Below, piece after piece: positions 15,267 through 23,656 of a DNA stretch of 44,166 nucleotides. The stretch spans positions 1 to 44,166 of the forward strand of contig DATAXV010000219.1 of the NCBI GenBank assembly GCA_036272915.1, given 5' to 3'. This stretch comes from DATAXV01 sp036272915 (GTDB taxonomy: Bacteria > Chloroflexota > Dormibacteria > Dormibacterales > Dormibacteraceae). Numbering within the stretch: the first letter of the stretch is position 1; each line of letters begins with the position of its first letter. The notes beneath the pieces are model-generated. The model ran no database searches. It saw only the letters and a list, made by a program, of their open reading frames with translations, and was not told the DNA's origin. Both the position numbers and the translations under genes were made by a program.

Positions 15267-15860
15267 TCACTTAGTAAGACGCTCGTGCGCTTCTGTGCGG
15301 TCGCCCGAAACAGCGGCGTATCGCCGCATGATCTGCATCGCCTTGGCCAGTCGGGAAGCGACCGTGCCGGGGGGGATCTCGAGCAAGCTGGCTATTTCGT
15401 CTCGGCTGAACTCGTGGTAGTAGTGCAGGACGACCACGGCCCTTAGCTGTGGAGTCAGCGGGCGCATGACCGCTCCGACCAGGCTCTTGTCCTCGATCTC
15501 GTCGTAGGCCTCGCCCGCACCGGGGACGAAGAGACGCGCGGGGAGCAGCCGGGCCAGGCGCTGACGGCGCCAGTGGGAGATCGCGGTGTTGACGGCGATG
15601 CGGTGGAGCCAGGCCTTGGAGTTCCCCTTGTCGGGAAGCTTCTCCCAGGCGCGCATGGCCTTCTCGAAGGCCTCGTGCGTGAGATCCTCCGCGGCCGCCC
15701 CGTCGAGCACGATGCCTCGCACCGTCCGATAGACGGACGGATACTCGGCGGCGTAGAGCTCAGCGAACTTATCCTGAGCCTCCGCCTCCAGTTCTGCGCG
15801 CGATTCCCTCGCCGCCGTCCGTGCCATGCGACTAGTCGTCGCGGGCGTTATCGCTGCCAA
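15267..15860 (-). CDS. ECF-type RNA polymerase sigma factor
   Basis: Alternative sigma factor of 197 residues. Region 2 is visible from FAELYAAEYPSVYRTVRGIV to AWLHRIAVNTAISHWRRQRL (about 33-105), and region 4 from LTPQLRAVVVLHYYHEFSRD to LEIPPGTVASRLAKAMQIMR (about 134-178). The linker LLPARLFVPGAGEAYDEIED joins them. The start chosen is TTG 15860 because GGAGG lies 6 nt upstream; ATG 15827, 11 codons later, has no ribosome site. First gene of a same-strand run: sigma, Pro/Thr membrane protein, DacA, HAD, PduO, with gaps of 3, 48 and 10 bp and a 1-bp overlap. It therefore probably controls an envelope response that includes peptidoglycan trimming (inference). Confidence 0.92.
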   Translation of the reverse strand: MAAITPATTSRMARTAARESRAELEAEAQDKFAELYAAEYPSVYRTVRGIVLDGAAAEDLTHEAFEKAMRAWEKLPDKGNSKAWLHRIAVNTAISHWRRQRLARLLPARLFVPGAGEAYDEIEDKSLVGAVMRPLTPQLRAVVVLHYYHEFSRDEIASLLEIPPGTVASRLAKAMQIMRRYAAVSGDRTEAHERLTK

Positions 15861-15866
15861 ATCCCG

Positions 15867-15871
15867 CCTCC
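15867..15871 (-). promoter_or_regulatory. Ribosome binding site selecting a TTG start for the ECF sigma gene
   Basis: On the minus strand GGAGG, a 6-nt spacer, then TTG at 15860. The alternative ATG at 15827 has no comparable site. The promoter in 15872-16000 is not clear; TGTAACC on the minus strand at about 15951-15945 resembles a -35 of some ECF promoters, but I see no matching -10. Confidence 0.5.
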
Positions 15872-16000
15872 ACTGCTTACCCGGTACAGTAATTCATCCG
15901 GGGCGCCACCGCGCACTCCCAACATTCTCCTACCCGAGGGTGGGTTACAGGCAACCCCTCAAACCAATTTCTCGACCCTCGTGGGAATCCAGGGGCTCAG

Positions 16001-17530
16001 ATGGCTGACGAATACCTTGCCACGGCCGGCCCGTCAGCGGGCACGGCAGAATCTCGGCGCCGCGTCCTCATACGGCTCGGCGGCGAGCTCGGAACCAAAT
16101 CGACGCGCACCCGGCGGAAGTTCCTGACCGTCCTCGTCGCCAACGCCGCCCGCGCCCTCCGCGCCGCCGGGCTGCACGCCCGTGTCCGGCAGGAGTGGAG
16201 CCGGATCTGGGTCGATGGCGACGACGTGGCCGGGATCCGGGAGGTCGTCGCCAGCCTCTTCGGCGTGCACTCGGCGACCGAGGTCGTGGAGCTCCGGCTG
16301 ACCAGCTTGGATCGGCTGGTCGGCGACCTCGCCGCCCTCTATCGCGCCCAGGTCAGGGGCAGGACCTTCGGTGTCAGGGCCCGGCGGCTGGGCCGATCGG
16401 ACGTCAGCCCCCAGGAGCTGGCCGTGGCCCTGGGCGCGGCGCTTCATCCCGGCTCTGCCGGCGTCGACCTCGACGCGCCCCAAGTCGAGGTCGCGGTCAT
16501 GGTCGGGGCCGATCGTGCCTGGGCCGCCCTCGACCGGACCGACGGACCCGGCGGCCTGCCCCTGGGCACCGGCGGCGTGGCCCTCGCCCTCTTCTCCGGC
16601 GGCTTCGACTCCCCGGTCGCCGCCTGGCACGTGATGCGCCGTGGCGTCGAGATGGAGATGGTCCACTTCGAGCTCGGCGGCGGCCAGGTGGACGAGTCGC
16701 TGGCGGTGGCGTCGGCGCTGTGCCGCCGCTGGGCGCCCGGCGTCCACACCAGGGTCCACGTCGTCGACCTCGGCCCGGTGGTGGCGGCGCTCGTGCAGCG
16801 GTGCGACCGGCGCCTCCGGCAGGTCCTGCTCAAGCGGGCGATGTACCGCGCGGCGAGCGCGCTGGCCGAGGAGCTGGGACTGGAGGCGATGGTCACCGGC
16901 GAGGCCCTGGCCCAGGTGTCGACCCAGACCCTCCGCAGCCTGGTCGTCTGCGAGCAGGCGGGCCGCCTCCCCGTCCTCAGGCCCCTGATCGGGATGGACA
17001 AGATCGAGATCATCGCCCTGGCCCGGCGCATCGGCACCCACCAGGCGTCCGTGACCGTCCAGGAGACCTGCTCGATCGCCGACGGCAAGGTCATCACCTG
17101 GCCCCGCATCGAGGCCGTGCTCGAGACCGAGGAGCTGGTCGGGGAGGAGGTCACCGAGGCCTGGACCCGCCGGCAGCTCGAGGGCCGCCGGGTGGTCGAC
17201 CTCGCCGAGTGGGAGCCGCCACTCGATCTGGGGGCGCCGGCGCCGGAGGTGGAGGCGGTGCCGGAGGGCGCCCTGATCGTCGACGTTCGCGAGGCCTACG
17301 AGGGCGAGCCGGTCGGCGACCTGCGCCTTCCCTACAGCGTCGCCCTGGAGCGGCTCGAGGACCTCGACGCCGACCGCGAGTACGTCCTGGTCTGCAACAA
17401 CGGGCTTCGCTCCGGCGCCCTCGCCGGCCGGCTTCGCGAGCGCGGGCTCCGCACCTGGAGCCTCCGCGGCGGGCTGGCGGCGCTTCCCGCGCCCGTGACG
17501 AGGGCCGCGGCCGCCGTGCCTACTGCGTGA
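16001..17530 (+). CDS. thiI: tRNA 4-thiouridine synthase ThiI with C-terminal rhodanese domain
   Basis: Sulfurtransferase of 509 residues making s4U8 in tRNA and, in many bacteria, supplying sulfur for thiamine thiazole. Domains: ferredoxin-like/THUMP region at about 20-180; PP-loop ATPase with LFSGGFDSPVAAWHVM near residue 197; the conserved GEALAQVSTQTLRSL near 303; the conserved cysteine in VQETCSIADGK near 354; and a rhodanese domain from about 425 (ALIVDVREAYEG) with the persulfide cysteine in YVLVCNNGLRSGALAG. Both sulfur-relay cysteines are thus present. The ATG at 16001 follows AGGGGC. It is transcribed away from the ECF sigma gene, and its 3' end overlaps the convergent lipoprotein gene by 11 bp. 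No cysteine desulfurase is in the window. Confidence 0.93.
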   Translation: MADEYLATAGPSAGTAESRRRVLIRLGGELGTKSTRTRRKFLTVLVANAARALRAAGLHARVRQEWSRIWVDGDDVAGIREVVASLFGVHSATEVVELRLTSLDRLVGDLAALYRAQVRGRTFGVRARRLGRSDVSPQELAVALGAALHPGSAGVDLDAPQVEVAVMVGADRAWAALDRTDGPGGLPLGTGGVALALFSGGFDSPVAAWHVMRRGVEMEMVHFELGGGQVDESLAVASALCRRWAPGVHTRVHVVDLGPVVAALVQRCDRRLRQVLLKRAMYRAASALAEELGLEAMVTGEALAQVSTQTLRSLVVCEQAGRLPVLRPLIGMDKIEIIALARRIGTHQASVTVQETCSIADGKVITWPRIEAVLETEELVGEEVTEAWTRRQLEGRRVVDLAEWEPPLDLGAPAPEVEAVPEGALIVDVREAYEGEPVGDLRLPYSVALERLEDLDADREYVLVCNNGLRSGALAGRLRERGLRTWSLRGGLAALPAPVTRAAAAVPTA

Positions 17531-18029
17531 TCCCGGCGACCGCCTGAGCCGCCGCCGTCATGTACGCCTGAAAGGCCCCGTCGGTGTAGGTCGTCCACGG
17601 GCTGAAGCCAGCGCCCTGGTATTTGGCGAAGGCGGCGACCGCGTTTGTCTGCGGGGTGAGCAGCGAGCTGTCGCCGGGGGTGATCTGCCACAGGCCCCAG
17701 CCGGTGGTCGCCCAGGGCTGGCCCTGCTGAACCCTGCTGGCGCATCCGCCGCTCTCGGGCTGGGTGATGGCGGTGGCGATGACCAGGTTCTGGCCACGCC
17801 AGCCGACGTTGTAGGCGAGCTGCGCGATCTCCTTCATCGTCATCTGGTCCTGGCAGCTCCCGGTGCTGGTGCCGCCGCCCGATCCACTGCCGGACGCCGG
17901 CGCGGTGCCGGCGGCCTGGAGGCCGGCGGCGTCCGCCTCCGGGTCGCAGCCGGAGAGCACGACCAGGAGCCCGGCGAGGACGACGATCAGGAGGGCGACG
18001 CGAACACCGGGCTGACTCCATGGCCTCAT
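17520..18029 (-). CDS. Lipoprotein with lysozyme/lytic-transglycosylase-like domain
   Basis: Exported protein of 169 residues. A signal peptide (about 1-27) ends in the lipobox VLSGC, so Cys28 should be lipid-modified. After a Gly/Ser linker a small lysozyme-like domain spans about 62-165: IAQLAYNVGW, the putative catalytic Glu in AITQPESGG, then TTGWGLWQITPGD and AFAKYQGAGFSPWTTYTDG, the layout of SLT-type muramidases. A Cys at CASR and one at SCQD could form a disulfide. It probably cleaves or binds peptidoglycan. ATG at 18029 with GAAGG upstream. Convergent with thiI (11-bp overlap); 75 bp after the ABC ATPase gene on the same strand. Confidence 0.82.
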   Translation of the reverse strand: MRPWSQPGVRVALLIVVLAGLLVVLSGCDPEADAAGLQAAGTAPASGSGSGGGTSTGSCQDQMTMKEIAQLAYNVGWRGQNLVIATAITQPESGGCASRVQQGQPWATTGWGLWQITPGDSSLLTPQTNAVAAFAKYQGAGFSPWTTYTDGAFQAYMTAAAQAVAGITQ

Positions 18030-18104
18030 GGCACCTTCGATGCTGGACTCGCCCGGCGGACCAGGCGCGGACAGTCGGCGGGAGCCCGGCGAGGCCCCCG
18101 GTGG

Positions 18105-18791
18105 TCAGATCTTGCCCGCCGCCCAGCTCTGGGTGCCGCTCAGCGTGCCGTCCCGCGCCAGCGTGCCCTCGCGCAGGTAGAGACACCGGCAGTCGCCGGG
18201 CAGCGCGTCGTGCTGATGCGAGGCAAGGAGCACCGCCCGCCCCTGCGCCGCCTGTTCGCGCAGCACGGACGCGACGACCTCGATGCTGCGTGCGTCGAGG
18301 GTGGCGAAGGGCTCGTCGAGGAGCAGCAGCTCGAAGGGACGGACGAGGGCGAGGACCAGCGACGCCCGCTGCCGCAGGCCCCGGCTGAGCTGGCTGGGAA
18401 GGTCGTTGGCGCGGTCCTCGAGGCCGAGACGCGCGAGCAGCGCCTCCAGCCGGTCCTCCCAGTCGGGGGCGCCGTGGAGCCGCGCCACGAACTCCGCCGT
18501 CTCGGAGATGGTGAGGTCGTCGTAGAGGGCCGGCGTATCCGGCATGAAGGAGACCAGACGGCGGGCGGCGATGGTGCCCGGCTCCTCCCCGCAGACCTCG
18601 ATCGTCCCCCCCGATGCCTCGAGCAGCCCGGCGGCGATGGCCAGCAGGGTCGACTTGCCGGCGCCGTTGGGCCCGAGCATGGCGACCAACTCGCCGCGCT
18701 TCACGCGCAGGTCGAGCGGGCCCAGGGCGGGCGCGTCCTCGTACTTCTTGACCAGGCCCTTGGTCCTCAGGGCCGGATGCGGCTCGGTCAT
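18105..18791 (-). CDS. ABC transporter ATP-binding protein
   Basis: Nucleotide-binding subunit of 228 residues. Walker A is MLGPNGAGKSTLLAI near residue 38; the Q-loop region is unusual, reading VSFMPDTPALYDDLT where CcmA-type and other exporters have a Gln; the signature is LSRGLRQRASLVLAL (normally LSGGQ, here SRGLR); Walker B is LLLLDEPFATLD; the H-loop is LLASHQHDAL. The small size and DEPFATLD resemble heme-exporter/ABC-2 ATPases. The ATG at 18791 overlaps the permease stop by 4 nt, so the pair is coupled. Likely an exporter; substrate unknown. Confidence 0.9.
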   Translation of the reverse strand: MTEPHPALRTKGLVKKYEDAPALGPLDLRVKRGELVAMLGPNGAGKSTLLAIAAGLLEASGGTIEVCGEEPGTIAARRLVSFMPDTPALYDDLTISETAEFVARLHGAPDWEDRLEALLARLGLEDRANDLPSQLSRGLRQRASLVLALVRPFELLLLDEPFATLDARSIEVVASVLREQAAQGRAVLLASHQHDALPGDCRCLYLREGTLARDGTLSGTQSWAAGKI

Positions 18792-20401
18792 GGCTGCTCC
18801 AGTAGGAAGAGGGAGATCCGGGCCAGCCCGGAGGCCAGCAGCCGGCTGAGGACGATCACGATCGCCGCTGCGATCAGCTCGGGGACGAAGGGATCCCGGT
18901 GCTGGAGCAGGTCGGAACGAGCGACGAGGACGGGGATCAGGCCGGCCAGGCACAGGCAGGGGGGGACGATGAGGCGGATCACCCGCACCATCGAGGCGGC
19001 GAGGATGCCGGTGTCGACCACCGGGTCACCGGTCGCCGACATCCCCTCGGTCAGGCGCTCGACGATGGTCGGCTCGGGGTTGCTGCGAAGCGCGGAACCG
19101 ATCACGGCGCAGGCCGCCGCCGGGATCATCCCCAGCGCCGCCGCACCGAGCTCGATCCAGGGCAGGCGCAGGACGATCAGGCAGATCAGCAGGGGCACCG
19201 ACGCCACCGCCGCGGTCACGATCGCGGCGATGAGGTGCCACTCGAGCAGGCGGGAGCGCGAGAGAGGCAGCTGGTCGGTCAGCTGCCCGTGGTCCACGTC
19301 CTGCCACCAGGGCTCCAGCAGCTCCAGACCGACCAGGTAGGCGAGCAGGGCGGCGGGGATGATGAAGTAGCTCGACCCGGCCCAGGTCAGGGCGGTCGCG
19401 GCGCCGGTGGCGAGCGCCAGCCCGAGCACCCGGAGCACCCGCCAGGCGGGCCAGCGGAGCAGCGAGCGAAGGTGGCGCGTCCACACCGTCCAGCGCGCGC
19501 CGGCGAGTCCCCGGATCCGCAGCCAGGCGCGGTGCCGGGGCCCCTCCTCGGCGAGCACCGCCCGGGCGCGCATGAAGCCGCGGAGGTCGAGCATCGAGGC
19601 CGTGTACCGGACCTCGGCGATCTGCCCGGAGCGGCGGCTCAGCGGGGCCAGGCGTGATCCGCCGACGGAGAACAGGGCGACCAGGGCCAGGATCACGCCG
19701 AGCGGCACCGCGGCCAGGGCGGCGGGGGCGGCGCGCAGCGGCCAGAGGGCGATCTCGCCGATCCAGGTCGTCGGTGAGATCCCGAACCCGGTGACGGCGT
19801 CCACGAGCGACACCGCTCCCAGCGCCATCGGCGGGATGACGGCCCAGGCCCGGCCCAGGCGGCGGCCGGAGACGATCATCCCCGGCGCGGTCGTCAGCAG
19901 ACCGGCGAGCGCGCCGGCGACGGCGCCGCAGAGGGCCCAGACGAAGATGCTGCCGCCGAGGCGGGCCTGGCTGACGCCGCCCAGGGTGGCGCCGAAGAGG
20001 GCGGCCGCGCCGACGGTCATGAGCAGCCGCCTGCCGGCCAGCGGGCGCAGCACCCAGGCCCTCTCGACCGGAGCCAGGAGGAGCTGGAGGACGTCCGGCC
20101 GCGCCGGTGCCAGCGGCCCCCCCTGAAGACCGGTGCGGAGGCTGGCACCGAGGAGGAGCGCCATCAGCATCCCGATCGCGCCGGGCCCGGCGCGGTGTAC
20201 GAGGGCCACCGAGGGCGCGTCGAGCGTCCGACCCTGCACCAGCAGCCAGAGGCCGGCCGCGGCGAACGCCCAGACCATGGCCGCCATCTCCAGCAGCCCG
20301 ATCAGCATCATGCCCTTGGGCCGGGGATGCCGCGCCTGCCTGGTCGCCTTCAGCTCCGCCAGGACCCTGCGCGGGTCCTCTTCGCTCACCACCTTCGCCA
20401 T
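18788..20401 (-). CDS. Large ABC-type membrane permease of unknown substrate
   Basis: Polytopic protein of 537 residues with about ten to twelve hydrophobic helices (for example LLEMAAMVWAFAAAGLWLLV at about 35-54 and SSYFIIPAALLAYLVGLELL near 340). A hydrophilic arm at about 255-310 is rich in Arg and Trp. Pairing with the coupled ATPase gene defines it as the membrane half of an ABC system, with the look of fused ABC-2-like permeases of actinobacterial type. I recognise no catalytic or binding motif. The ATG at 20401 follows the amidohydrolase gene by 66 bp on the same strand, so co-transcription with the amidohydrolases is possible but not shown. Confidence 0.82.
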   Translation of the reverse strand: MAKVVSEEDPRRVLAELKATRQARHPRPKGMMLIGLLEMAAMVWAFAAAGLWLLVQGRTLDAPSVALVHRAGPGAIGMLMALLLGASLRTGLQGGPLAPARPDVLQLLLAPVERAWVLRPLAGRRLLMTVGAAALFGATLGGVSQARLGGSIFVWALCGAVAGALAGLLTTAPGMIVSGRRLGRAWAVIPPMALGAVSLVDAVTGFGISPTTWIGEIALWPLRAAPAALAAVPLGVILALVALFSVGGSRLAPLSRRSGQIAEVRYTASMLDLRGFMRARAVLAEEGPRHRAWLRIRGLAGARWTVWTRHLRSLLRWPAWRVLRVLGLALATGAATALTWAGSSYFIIPAALLAYLVGLELLEPWWQDVDHGQLTDQLPLSRSRLLEWHLIAAIVTAAVASVPLLICLIVLRLPWIELGAAALGMIPAAACAVIGSALRSNPEPTIVERLTEGMSATGDPVVDTGILAASMVRVIRLIVPPCLCLAGLIPVLVARSDLLQHRDPFVPELIAAAIVIVLSRLLASGLARISLFLLEQP

Positions 20402-20467
20402 CTTGACGCGATCCCGCCCGAAGGTCCGATCCTCATCGCCAGTAGCGCCGCCGGAAGGCCGGGGACC

Positions 20468-21559
20468 TCAGCCGGTGAAGCGGTAGAGGCCGTGTGCGTT
20501 GCCGGCCATGATCGCCCGCCGGAGGTCGGGGTCAAGTCCCGCCGGGAGCGCCATGTCGGGGGCGTCGAAGTCCCAGTGCGGGTAATCGGTGGCGAAGAGG
20601 AGGTGGTCGTTCATGCCGATCTGCCCGAGCAGCTCCCGGAACTGCTCGGCACGGGGCGGCTCCTCCATCGGCTGGGTGGTCACCCAGAAGTGCCGGCGGA
20701 TGTACTCCGAGGGCGGGCGCCGCAGCTCGGGCACCTCCGCGGAGAGTCGCCGGTGGGCGTCGTCGAAGCGCCACATGAAGCTGGCCATCCAGGCGAGCCC
20801 GCCCTCGATCAGCACGATCCTGAGGTCGGGGTAGCGCTCGAAGACGCCCTCGCAGACCAGGCTGGTGACCTGTGTCTGGTAGGCGGCGGGCCAGGCCGAG
20901 TGATCCTCGAAGTAGAAGGAGTGGAAGCCGGCGCCGCTGACCGGCCAGCCGCCGGCGCCGCCGACGTGGATCCCGATGGGCAGGCCCATCTCGACCGCCG
21001 CCGCGAACATCGGCCAGTACTTGCGGCGGCCGAGCGGCTCGGCCGTCCGGATCGGGAGCAGCACCTGGGCGAAGCGGGGATCGCGACCGACGCGACGGAT
21101 CTCGCCGGCGGCCAGCTCACCGTCCTCGTGGGCGACGGCGATCGAGCCCCTGAGTCGCGGCTCGGGCTCGAGCCATTCCTCGATCAGCCAGTCGTTGATG
21201 GCGGAGGCGAGCGCCGCGCCGAAGTCGAGGTTGCGCTGCGAGCCGGCGTTGAGAAGCGGGTTGAGGACGCCGTGGGAGACCTGCCAGGCGTCGAGCAGCT
21301 GGGCTCGCAGGAAGGCCAGGTCGGTTCCGGGCGGCGCGCCGCTGGGGGGCCAGGAGTCGGTGCGCGCCGCATAGGGACGGGCGCGCGGATAGGCGGCGCC
21401 GGTCGGCCCCATCACGCCGAACAGCTCGTCGTGCTCCCGCCACCGGGCGGGCAGGTGGCGGCGAAGCGTGTCCGGCCGGGCCGGCTGCACGTGGATGTCG
21501 CAGTCGACCAGCCCGAGGTCGGTGGATCCCGACGCGGTCTCGGCGGTGAGCTCTTTCAA
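20468..21559 (-). CDS. Amidohydrolase family 2 metal-dependent hydrolase, second tandem copy
   Basis: TIM-barrel hydrolase or decarboxylase of 363 residues (Amidohydro_2/ACMSD-like superfamily). Metal ligands expected from the family are visible: DxH in LVDCDIHVQPARP near residue 18, a barrel His in LPIGIHVGGAGGWP, and the late Asp in LLFATDYPHWDFDAPDM. The segment WVTTQPMEEP is shared with its upstream paralogue. It starts at TTG 21559, inside the stop of the preceding gene (TTGA overlap), with AGGAGG 4 nt upstream. Other members act on aromatic or sugar-acid substrates; the substrate here is unknown. The two copies are clearly homologous along their length and form a coupled pair. Confidence 0.9.
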   Translation of the reverse strand: MKELTAETASGSTDLGLVDCDIHVQPARPDTLRRHLPARWREHDELFGVMGPTGAAYPRARPYAARTDSWPPSGAPPGTDLAFLRAQLLDAWQVSHGVLNPLLNAGSQRNLDFGAALASAINDWLIEEWLEPEPRLRGSIAVAHEDGELAAGEIRRVGRDPRFAQVLLPIRTAEPLGRRKYWPMFAAAVEMGLPIGIHVGGAGGWPVSGAGFHSFYFEDHSAWPAAYQTQVTSLVCEGVFERYPDLRIVLIEGGLAWMASFMWRFDDAHRRLSAEVPELRRPPSEYIRRHFWVTTQPMEEPPRAEQFRELLGQIGMNDHLLFATDYPHWDFDAPDMALPAGLDPDLRRAIMAGNAHGLYRFTG

Positions 21560-22635
21560 TGCGCCTCCTCCCGATCGCCTTGGGTCATCGCCACGTCCAG
21601 CCGGTAGAAGGCGGTGGCGTTGCCGGCCAGGACCGCCGGCCGAAGGGCGGCGGGCAGGGCCGCCGGCACGGCTTCGTCCAGCCCGTCGAAATGCCAGTGG
21701 GGGTAGTCGGTCGAGAACAGCAGCAGCCTCTCCGCCGGCATCGCGCCGAGGACCTCGCCGACCTGGTCGGCGGAGCCGGGCAGATCGAGCGGCTGGGTGG
21801 TGAAGCGGATGTGCTCGGCGACGTACTCGGAGGGCGGGCGCCGCACCCACGGCACGTCCCGGCGCAGGCCCTTCCAGACCTTGTCGATGCGCCAGAGCAT
21901 CGCCGGCAGCCAGGTGAAGCCGCCCTCGACGCACACCACGCGCAGGTCGGGGAAGCGGTCGAACACGCCCTCGCCGATGAGGCTCAGCAGCTGGGTCTGG
22001 AAGACCTGGGCCATCCCCACGTAGTCCTCCAGGTAGTGGGAGGTCCAGCCGCTCGAGGTGGGAGGGCCGCCAGGGGCGCCGCCGAAGTGGAGGGCGACGG
22101 CGAGGCCCATCCGCTGCGCCGCCTCGAAGATGGGATGGAAGTTGCGATTTCCGTACGGCGCCGCCGAGCGGACCGGAAGCAGGACCTGGACGAACCGGCG
22201 GTCGCGTCCGACCCGCTCGATCTCCTTTGCCGCCATCGCCGGCAGCTGCGAGGGCACCACCACCGAGGCGCGCAGGCGGGGCTCCGGATCCAGCCACTCG
22301 GCGACCTGCCACTCGTTGACGGCGGCCGCGACCTGGCAGGCGGTGTCGGGGTTGCGGATGCTGTCCGCCCCGTAGCTGCAGTTGAGGATCCCGCAGCCGA
22401 TGTCCAGGGGGTCCAGCAGCTGGCTGCGGAGGAGCTCCAGGCTGGTTCCCGGCGGGGCCGCGCCGTTCCGCCACATCGGGGCCACCGTGGTCGGGGCGTT
22501 CCCGGGATAGGCGGCCTCGACGGGGCCCTTGAAGGCCGACTCGCCTCCGTACTCGACCCAGTGCTCGGACAGGTATGGGAAGAGCGCGGGCAGGCCGGGG
22601 ACGGTGTTGTGGATGTCGCAGTCGACCAGCTTCAA
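21556..22635 (-). CDS. Amidohydrolase family 2 metal-dependent hydrolase, first tandem copy
   Basis: Protein of 359 residues, paralogous to the next gene. Metal-site motifs: DxH in KLVDCDIHNTVPG at the very start, barrel His in AVALHFGGAPGGPP, Asp in LLFSTDYPHWHFDGLDE. I place the start at TTG 22635, giving MKLVDCDIH, because GGAGG lies 5 nt upstream and homologues of this type begin just before the DxH. An upstream in-frame GTG at 22770 would add 45 residues of low-complexity Arg/Gly-rich sequence with no family similarity. The gene is probably transcribed with its paralogue, perhaps under a palindrome at 22759-22770. A heteromeric enzyme or two related substrates are both possible. Confidence 0.9.
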   Translation of the reverse strand: MKLVDCDIHNTVPGLPALFPYLSEHWVEYGGESAFKGPVEAAYPGNAPTTVAPMWRNGAAPPGTSLELLRSQLLDPLDIGCGILNCSYGADSIRNPDTACQVAAAVNEWQVAEWLDPEPRLRASVVVPSQLPAMAAKEIERVGRDRRFVQVLLPVRSAAPYGNRNFHPIFEAAQRMGLAVALHFGGAPGGPPTSSGWTSHYLEDYVGMAQVFQTQLLSLIGEGVFDRFPDLRVVCVEGGFTWLPAMLWRIDKVWKGLRRDVPWVRRPPSEYVAEHIRFTTQPLDLPGSADQVGEVLGAMPAERLLLFSTDYPHWHFDGLDEAVPAALPAALRPAVLAGNATAFYRLDVAMTQGDREEAH

Positions 22636-22640
22636 GGGCG

Positions 22641-22645
22641 CCTCC
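22641..22645 (-). promoter_or_regulatory. Ribosome binding site selecting a TTG start for the first amidohydrolase
   Basis: GGAGG on the minus strand, 5 nt before TTG 22635. The paralogue has AGGAGG at 21569-21564, 4 nt before TTG 21559, with the same GGAGGCGC context, so both copies appear to share the start arrangement. Confidence 0.55.
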
Positions 22646-22758
22646 ACCTCGGTCGGGGGCCCGTCGCGCGGAGTGCGCGAGGCGATCAGACCGCCGCCGA
22701 TCCTTCCTCCATTCTCACCTTCGTGCCCCGCCCCTCGCTCGCGGCGCCCCGGGCGGCG

Positions 22759-22770
22759 GTGAGCGCTCAC
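22759..22770. promoter_or_regulatory. Perfect 12-bp palindrome upstream of the amidohydrolase pair
   Basis: GTGAGCGCTCAC is a perfect palindrome located 124 bp before the TTG start of the first amidohydrolase and 49 bp after the LmbE gene. GAGAAT on the minus strand near 22717-22712 is a possible -10 downstream of it. This looks like an operator, but no regulator gene adjoins it. Confidence 0.35.
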
Positions 22771-22818
22771 GCGAGGGCGCGAAGGATGGTCCCCCGTGGA
22801 GCTGGCGGAGAGGTCGGG

Positions 22819-23631
22819 TCAGCCGGCCACCAGCTCCGGGATGAGCGCCTCCTCGAGCGACGGCTCGACGTAGTGCTCGAAGCGTCCCATCGCCTCCATC
22901 ACCTGGCCGGTCATCGCGGCGCATATCTCGGCCGGATGCTGGGATACGTGCGCGGCGACGGCCGACCGCTTCCGCTCGAGCACGTCGGTGATGTCGAGGG
23001 TGGTCGTGATCTCCTCGTCGGGGAGGCCGAGCCGGCCGAGCAGCGGGTGCGGCTCCCCCTCGGCCCGGATGCGGCCGGCGGCCGCCTCGACCCGCGTGCG
23101 GGGAACGGCGTGGAGCAGGCAGCGGCGGGGATGGCGGCCGGCCGCGGCCTCGAGCGTGATCGCGGCCATCGTCGCCTGGTGGGCCTTGATGTGATCGGGG
23201 TGGCCGTAGGTGCCGTCGGCGGCATAGGTGACGACGGTGTCCGGCCGCTCCTCGCGCAGCACACCGGCGACGCGGCCGGCGACCTCGCCCAGCGCGGCCC
23301 CGTAGAAGCTGCGCGGGTGCCGGTTGGTGGCGGTGCCGGCCATACCCGAGTCGCGGTAGCCGAGCAGATGCAGGCGATCGACGCCGAGGAGATCGCTCGC
23401 CCGCCGCAGCTCGGCCAGCCGGATCTCACCCAGGCGAGGGCGGGCCTCGGCCTCGTCGAGGTTGTGGACCTCGCCCTCCTCGCCGGCGGTGCAGGTGATG
23501 AGGACCACCCTCATCCCCGCCCGGCGGGCGAGCAGGATCAGCCCTCCGGTGGCAATGGACTCGTCGTCGGGATGGGCGTGAACGAGAAGCAGGGTCGAGG
23601 TGGCGTCGGCGGCGGATAGCTGGAAGCGCAT
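22819..23631 (-). CDS. LmbE/PIG-L family N-acetylglucosaminyl deacetylase (MshB/BshB/Mca-like)
   Basis: Zinc-dependent deacetylase of 270 residues. The first zinc motif is HAHPDDES at 18-25 (His, Asp ligands and the catalytic Asp); the second is YGHPDHIKAHQ near residue 139 with the third ligand. Family members deacetylate GlcNAc-inositol in mycothiol synthesis (MshB), GlcNAc-malate in bacillithiol synthesis (BshB), thiol S-conjugates (Mca) or other GlcNAc compounds. The length and the block LHLLGYRDSGMAGT favour the MshB/Mca branch, but the substrate is not proven. The ATG at 23631 has GAGG 9 nt upstream, partly inside a hairpin. A 22-codon ORF with two Cys lies 105 bp upstream on the same strand, and a SelW-like redox gene before that. 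Confidence 0.92.
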   Translation of the reverse strand: MRFQLSAADATSTLLLVHAHPDDESIATGGLILLARRAGMRVVLITCTAGEEGEVHNLDEAEARPRLGEIRLAELRRASDLLGVDRLHLLGYRDSGMAGTATNRHPRSFYGAALGEVAGRVAGVLREERPDTVVTYAADGTYGHPDHIKAHQATMAAITLEAAAGRHPRRCLLHAVPRTRVEAAAGRIRAEGEPHPLLGRLGLPDEEITTTLDITDVLERKRSAVAAHVSQHPAEICAAMTGQVMEAMGRFEHYVEPSLEEALIPELVAG

Positions 23632-23636
23632 GTGGT

Positions 23637-23656
23637 CGGTCCTCGGGAGGGGACCG
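23637..23656 (-). promoter_or_regulatory. Hairpin overlapping the lmbE ribosome binding site
   Basis: CGGTCC (23637-23642) and GGACCG (23651-23656) pair with an 8-nt loop, and the GAGG ribosome site of lmbE is shared between loop and stem. A second hairpin, CCATGGC-TTG-GCCATGG on the minus strand, lies just upstream at about 23698-23714. The arrangement could let translation of the upstream ORF affect lmbE initiation. Confidence 0.4.

Noticed and set aside
21559..23619. 686-codon plus-strand frame
   Set aside because: Antisense across two genes with metal-site motifs; Gly/Arg/Val-rich without domain signal.
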